NCBI GenBank assembly: GCA_023250585.1
Contig: JAHFAK010000033.1
Coordinates: 1 to 18,657 of the forward strand
Source of the DNA: Deltaproteobacteria bacterium
GTDB lineage: Bacteria; Bdellovibrionota_F; JAHFAK01
Reading direction: 5' to 3'
DNA length: 18,657 bases
In this document: positions 15,251 to 18,657 of the stretch, in pieces
How positions within the stretch are numbered: the first letter of the stretch is position 1
How the letters are laid out: each line of letters begins with the position of its first letter
Position numbers and translations under genes: made by a program
Notes under the pieces: model-generated
Seen by the model: the letters and a program-made list of their open reading frames with translations, nothing else
What the model was told of the DNA's origin: nothing
Database searches by the model: none

Positions 15251-17494
15251 ATGCAATCACAAAAACTTTTATTACAAACAGTTTGTGTAGTTATTTTATT
15301 ATTAGGAACAAATTTCCGTACTTTTTCTGAGGAAAAAATTTCTCCGCCTCCATCGGCAAATCAGCTTAAATCATTTTCAGAAAATAGTTGGGAAAAGTAT
15401 GCCATGAACATTGGAGGAAAGTATACTGACCATCCTGATGAATATGCAGGGAATCTAGTGAGAATTGGTGTTGATAAAGTACAATATGGACTTAAAACAT
15501 TAGAAGGGAAACCAATCGATGGTTCAGACGTTATTGTAGGTATTATCGATACAGGTATTTCAGACTTTTATCCTAAAAAAGAACAAATGGTTGCTTTTAA
15601 AGATTTCACCCTAACGAGCTCAAATCCAACTGATTCTTCAAACATTGATGAAGAGAATCCTCCCCATGGAAGTCATGTTATTGGAACAATTTTGGGAGAC
15701 TCGGTGATTGACAAAAATGGAACAAAAAGGCGTATCGGTATAGCTCCAAAAGCAAAGTTTGTTATAGCAAAAATTCTTTCTTCATCAAAAATGCGACGAG
15801 GACCATATTTTACTCCAAATACTTCGCAAACGGTGGCACATATATATGCAGCCTTGAAATGGATGGTATATGAGTTACCAGAAAATCAAAGGCCACAGGT
15901 AATTAATTGTTCACTCGTTGGTGCACATAATTTGGTAACTATTTTAAAGCCAACAGATCCTCAATTTGTATCATTATTTAAAGATGTAAATGATAAAGGA
16001 ATTGTCGTCGTGTTTTCCGCAGGTAATACCCATATAGAACAAAGACCCTATGAAGGATTAGATGAGATCAAGATGATGCCAAATATAATTTCCGTAGCAG
16101 CGACGGATGTTTTTGATTATGTTACCAACTTTTCAAGTAGAGGAATTGAGTTTTCTTACGGATATCCTTATATAAAGCCTGATATTGCGGCTCCAGGCCA
16201 GGATATTCCGTCATATCGGCCTAATGGTGAATATGCAAATAATTGGCCAGGAACATCAATGGCTGCGCCTCATGTCACGGGCATTGTCGCTTTAATGAAA
16301 CAGGTGTATCCAAAAATTACTCCGTTTCAGGTCATGCAAATTATTGAATCTACTGCAGAGCATATTGAGCCAGAGCCTCCAACGGAAGAAATTAAAAATC
16401 ATCCCTTTTTTAAAGAATTCTACAAGAGATTTGATGGAAAAGTATTTTTATTTGATGTTGACAAAAAAGGTGCAATAGATTTTTCAACGAAAAATCGTGC
16501 GTATGGATCAGGTATTATCAGTGCCTATCGGGCAGTTAAAGAAACAATAGGATTAGCAACCAATCAAGGTACTTTTAAGGATGAGAAAAAACCATCTGAT
16601 GTACTCAAGAAAGCTGAAAGCTATTTAAACAATCGTAACCATTATTTAGCATATACTCTTATTGATAGAATTCTTAATAAGCAATACGATAATGAATTTA
16701 AGAATGAACAAGAAAAAAATGAACTATATAAACAGGCGTACCTATTAAAAATTCAAGGGTATAGAAGTAGTTATTCATTTAAAGAGGTATATCAAACTTT
16801 GGATGATCTCTTACTCCAGAAGGAAAAGCTTAAAATTATCCAAGAAGAAACATGCGAACTACTGTATCTCAAGGCAAGTTGTTTAAATGATGAATTTTTA
16901 TTTAAAAAAGAACTACAGTACAGACCAGATAGAAATGATGAGCTCTATTCTTACGAATCACTAACCGATACAATTCTTAATGCATATACGCTCTATACAG
17001 ATGAATGTCCACGTAGTGATCAATTCCATAAGAGTCTCGTCCAAATAGCTCGTTATCATTCCTATAGGAGAGAAAATAAAGAGGAATCTATAGAGATATT
17101 ACTTCGAGTTATTGCTGCAAAACCTGGAACGGCCGATTCAAATCTCGCATTTGATGTTTTAATGAGTATCTATCCTTTTGATAATCCAAAGTTTATTGAT
17201 CTTTTAGATAACCTCTATGAATCTCGTTTATGTATTCTTCCTCCGTTAATGGATCAAATCATTCAGTTGGTTTTTCAAATTATAGAAAACTCTTATGACA
17301 TCACTACCTCAAAAGCCGCGTGGAAGTTATATTTAAAAATTCTTGAATCCTCTCATCAAAAAGACACCTTAATACAAATGGCAGTTAAAGCTTTTAGAAG
17401 CGATGGATGCGTTATCAAAGAAACAATATATGAATTTCTCACTAAAACTGTTGATCCTTACACACTCAACGACTTAAAGACACATCTACATTAA
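15251..17494 (+). CDS. Secreted subtilisin-like (S8) serine protease with helical C-terminal region
   Basis: The 747-residue protein begins with a signal peptide (basic start, hydrophobic core about 6-20), so it is exported. The peptidase domain spans about 85-375 with a complete catalytic triad: D100 in VGIIDTGIS, H139 in PPHGSHVIGT, and S336 in PGTSMAAPHVTG. The oxyanion asparagine is N259 in FSAGN. From about 445 to the end, the sequence is alpha-helical in character with repeated Ala/Leu/Tyr spacing resembling TPR-like units (for example 452-476). No cell-wall anchor or autotransporter domain is seen. The likely role is degradation of extracellular or periplasmic protein; the substrate is unknown. 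The ribosome binding site is GGGGG 4 nt before ATG. The gene stands alone between its own promoter and a terminator. Confidence 0.92.
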   Translation: MQSQKLLLQTVCVVILLLGTNFRTFSEEKISPPPSANQLKSFSENSWEKYAMNIGGKYTDHPDEYAGNLVRIGVDKVQYGLKTLEGKPIDGSDVIVGIIDTGISDFYPKKEQMVAFKDFTLTSSNPTDSSNIDEENPPHGSHVIGTILGDSVIDKNGTKRRIGIAPKAKFVIAKILSSSKMRRGPYFTPNTSQTVAHIYAALKWMVYELPENQRPQVINCSLVGAHNLVTILKPTDPQFVSLFKDVNDKGIVVVFSAGNTHIEQRPYEGLDEIKMMPNIISVAATDVFDYVTNFSSRGIEFSYGYPYIKPDIAAPGQDIPSYRPNGEYANNWPGTSMAAPHVTGIVALMKQVYPKITPFQVMQIIESTAEHIEPEPPTEEIKNHPFFKEFYKRFDGKVFLFDVDKKGAIDFSTKNRAYGSGIISAYRAVKETIGLATNQGTFKDEKKPSDVLKKAESYLNNRNHYLAYTLIDRILNKQYDNEFKNEQEKNELYKQAYLLKIQGYRSSYSFKEVYQTLDDLLLQKEKLKIIQEETCELLYLKASCLNDEFLFKKELQYRPDRNDELYSYESLTDTILNAYTLYTDECPRSDQFHKSLVQIARYHSYRRENKEESIEILLRVIAAKPGTADSNLAFDVLMSIYPFDNPKFIDLLDNLYESRLCILPPLMDQIIQLVFQIIENSYDITTSKAAWKLYLKILESSHQKDTLIQMAVKAFRSDGCVIKETIYEFLTKTVDPYTLNDLKTHLH

Positions 17495-17504
17495 AATCAT
17501 TTAC

Positions 17505-17541
17505 GGGAAAAAGTGACGCTCACATTTTCCTCTTTTTCCTT
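17505..17541 (+). terminator. Intrinsic terminator after the protease gene
   Basis: GGAAAA-A-GTGA pairs with TCAC-A-TTTTCC around the loop CGC (17506-17530), broken by a single A-A mismatch, with a G-U pair possible outside. The T-rich stretch CTTTTTCCTT follows directly. It ends the protease transcript 11 nt after the stop codon. Its loop and right arm, TGACGCTCACATTTTC, equal part of the upstream 37-bp repeat. Confidence 0.7.
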
Positions 17542-17542
17542 C

Positions 17543-17571
17543 TTGACTATACTACCAATTTTTGGTAGTAT
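17543..17571 (+). promoter_or_regulatory. Promoter and palindromic operator of the MNT-HEPN operon
   Basis: TTGACT (17543-17548) and TAGTAT (17566-17571) are 17 nt apart. The sequence from 17549 to 17571 is a perfect 10-bp inverted repeat, ATACTACCAA and TTGGTAGTAT around TTT, filling the spacer and the -10 box. Such a site would block RNA polymerase when bound, and the helix-turn-helix domain of the first gene is the natural binder, giving autoregulation. Transcription would start at about 17577-17578, on the ATG itself. Confidence 0.7.
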
Positions 17572-17577
17572 TTATCT

Positions 17578-18129
17578 ATGTACATCAACAAGGAAAAACT
17601 CAATAAAATCCTCGATGAAAGAAATATAAGCCTTAGAGAGCTTCTCTTGCGAGCAGATATCAGCCAAAATGCTTTTTTTTCTCTGCAGAGGAAAAGAAAT
17701 ATTTTACCCAAATCAATCCAACGACTTATAGACATTTTACATATCGATGAAGCAGTCCTTTTATCATTTCCGAATGAAGAAACTCTTGGGATACGTCTTC
17801 CTTTCCAAGTTCCTGCCCACATTAAAGAATCTCTACAAGAACTCATTGCATTCTGTAAGACTCAAAAATCGACTATTGTACTATTTGGCTCACGAGCATA
17901 TGGACGAAAATCGATGAGATCGGATTGGGATTTTGCTCTTTGTAGCAAAAAAGTTATTCGTATTCGTGATTTTCTCCTCATCAAAAATAAGATTAAAAGT
18001 CTTTCATGGCCCTATAAAGTAGATTTGGTATATTTTAATAATGCCAATCCCCAATTGAAAGAGAGTATTTTAAAAAAATACACCGTTATTTATGGAGAAG
18101 ATATCCTCTACGGAGAACACAATGAATAA
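17578..18129 (+). CDS. HTH-nucleotidyltransferase (MNT) antitoxin-like protein
   Basis: The 183-residue protein joins an N-terminal helix-turn-helix of the Cro/CI type (about 5-60, containing ISLRELLLRADISQNAFFSLQ) to a minimal nucleotidyltransferase domain (about 85-175). The catalytic motif GSX10DXD is intact: GSRAYGRKSMRSDWDFAL with G104, S105, D116 and D118, and a third acidic residue D149 in VDLVYF. In MntA-HepT type systems this enzyme adds AMP groups to a tyrosine of the HEPN toxin and so silences it; that is the expected role. The HTH probably represses the operon through the palindrome just upstream. There is no ribosome binding site, and the predicted transcription start coincides with the ATG, so the mRNA is probably leaderless. 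It overlaps the HEPN gene by 8 nt. Confidence 0.88.
   Translation: MYINKEKLNKILDERNISLRELLLRADISQNAFFSLQRKRNILPKSIQRLIDILHIDEAVLLSFPNEETLGIRLPFQVPAHIKESLQELIAFCKTQKSTIVLFGSRAYGRKSMRSDWDFALCSKKVIRIRDFLLIKNKIKSLSWPYKVDLVYFNNANPQLKESILKKYTVIYGEDILYGEHNE
18112..18116 (+). promoter_or_regulatory. Ribosome binding site that sets the HEPN gene start
   Basis: GGAGA lies 5 nt before the ATG at 18122, inside the end of the MNT gene. An in-frame ATG at 18092 has no such site, which favours 18122. Confidence 0.65.
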
Positions 18130-18520
18130 AGATAAATTACCATTAGTCAAAAAAGATGCAAAATATAGCTTAGCTCAATTAAAAAGAGCGCTCGATTATC
18201 TTGAGAAAGATCCCAAGGCTCATGATCGAGATATACTGCTCGATGCGGTTGCCAAGAGATTCGAAATGAGTTTTGAATATATGTGGAAGGCATTAAAGGC
18301 TGCAAGCGAATTCCAAGGAACAGAAGCGCCGGGCCCACGACCAGCAATAACAAATGCAATAACCTATGGGTGGATTAAAAATCCTGAAATCTGGATTACC
18401 TTTCTTGAAGCTCGAAATTCTGGAGTTCATGACTATCATGATTTTGATCCCGAAAGCTATGCACAGATTGCACGCGAATTCCTCAAAGAATCAACAGCTG
18501 TAGTAAAACGCCTTCCCTAA
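18122..18520 (+). CDS. HEPN-family partner (NTase_sub_bind, HI0074-like), probable toxin
   Basis: The 132-residue protein is all-helical in character and resembles the nucleotidyltransferase substrate-binding family typified by HI0074, with KRFEMSFEYMWKALKAA at 46-62. HEPN proteins of this group use an RX4-6H motif as RNase site; here it is RNSGVHDY (R98, H103, Y105), which also fits the RX4HXY form in which the Tyr is AMPylated by the MNT partner. It is therefore the likely toxin, an RNA-cutting enzyme held in check by the upstream gene. The gene order is MNT first, then HEPN, the reverse of some studied pairs. Start chosen at 18122 for its ribosome binding site; the open frame extends to 18092. 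An older reading of the family as a passive substrate-binding protein remains possible. Confidence 0.87.
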   Translation: MNKDKLPLVKKDAKYSLAQLKRALDYLEKDPKAHDRDILLDAVAKRFEMSFEYMWKALKAASEFQGTEAPGPRPAITNAITYGWIKNPEIWITFLEARNSGVHDYHDFDPESYAQIAREFLKESTAVVKRLP

Positions 18521-18529
18521 AAGATAGTA

Positions 18530-18654
18530 ATACTAAGTTGCATTCAAAATGATAACAAGGCGGCAAGGAGAAGGCGACGCAAACGTACGTAATGAGTACG
18601 TTGAGGAGCCGACGACGAAGCCAACGCAGTTAGCGTTTGAATGCAACTTAGTAT
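18530..18654. mobile_element. MITE-like palindromic repeat element
   Basis: Terminal arms 18530-18548 and 18636-18654 are perfect 19-bp inverted repeats (ATACTAAGTTGCATTCAAA and its complement). The 87-nt core is GC-richer than its surroundings and holds a second palindrome, AACGTAC and GTACGTT around GTAATGA (18582-18602). No open frame of note is inside. Short length, perfect ends, a structured core and an intergenic position are typical of miniature inverted-repeat elements or other dispersed bacterial repeats. The window stops 3 nt after it, so a target duplication cannot be judged. It might also terminate the HEPN transcript. Confidence 0.65.
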
Positions 18655-18657
18655 AAA

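Noticed and set aside
15240-15251. Three-codon upstream frame (ATG GGG GCA TAA) ending in TAATG on the protease start
   Set aside because: It has no ribosome binding site of its own and such short frames arise easily by chance; the arrangement alone does not show translation.
17547-17846. 99-codon minus-strand frame opposite the MNT gene
   Set aside because: The plus strand encodes a clear HTH-nucleotidyltransferase with intact catalytic motif; the minus frame has no recognisable protein features.
18092-18121. Upstream ATG for the HEPN gene
   Set aside because: It has no ribosome binding site, whereas the ATG at 18122 has GGAGA at 5 nt and gives the usual short overlap with the MNT gene.
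18530-18654. Insertion sequence with transposase
   Set aside because: Only 125 nt long with no coding capacity; at most a non-autonomous element.

Overview
The window reads as one stretch of an AT-rich bacterial chromosome in two parts. From 1 to about 14.6 kb, every gene lies on the minus strand and belongs to a compact division and cell wall (dcw) operon. In transcription order it holds mraZ, rsmH, ftsL, ftsI, murE, murF, mraY, ftsW, murG, ftsQ, ftsA, ftsZ and a B12-binding-type radical SAM gene. Neighbouring genes overlap by 1-8 nt or lie at most 20 nt apart; only the 77-nt ftsA-ftsZ gap is larger. A good sigma-70-type promoter (TTGACT-N18-TACAAT) sits just upstream of mraZ. murD, murC, murB and ddl, often found in such clusters, are absent here and must lie elsewhere if the pathway is complete.

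The gene content points to a Gram-negative-type, walled bacterium. MraY has the full set of family motifs, MurE carries the DNPR motif of meso-diaminopimelate-adding enzymes, and FtsI carries a C-terminal PASTA domain. The lineage cannot be fixed from sequence alone. A deltaproteobacterial or Dependentiae-like candidate-phylum origin is only a guess, based on the AT-richness, the PASTA-bearing FtsI and the radical SAM gene after ftsZ.

From 14.64 to 15.25 kb lies a 600-nt divergent intergenic region dense in structure. It holds several DnaA-box-like sequences around a very AT-rich tract (a candidate replication origin), a 10-bp inverted repeat, and a perfect 37-bp inverted repeat. The large repeat carries CGTCA/TGACG motifs at about one-helical-turn spacing and abuts the -35 box of the next gene.

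Rightward of this, on the plus strand, come three genes. The first is a secreted subtilisin-like (S8) serine protease with a helical-repeat C-terminal region, ended by a hairpin terminator that shares 16 nt with the upstream repeat. The other two form a two-gene nucleotidyltransferase/HEPN (MNT-HEPN) toxin-antitoxin-like operon, with a palindromic operator between its promoter boxes and a probable leaderless start. The window ends in a 125-nt, MITE-like palindromic element with 19-bp terminal inverted repeats and a GC-richer core.

The dcw genes would act together: the Mur enzymes and MraY/MurG make lipid II, FtsW/FtsI polymerise and cross-link it at the septum, FtsL/FtsQ bridge to the machinery, and FtsA/FtsZ form the cytoplasmic ring. 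The right-hand part is accessory in character. No completely new system is evident. The least explained features are the intergenic origin-like region with its large palindrome and the repeat shared around the protease gene.
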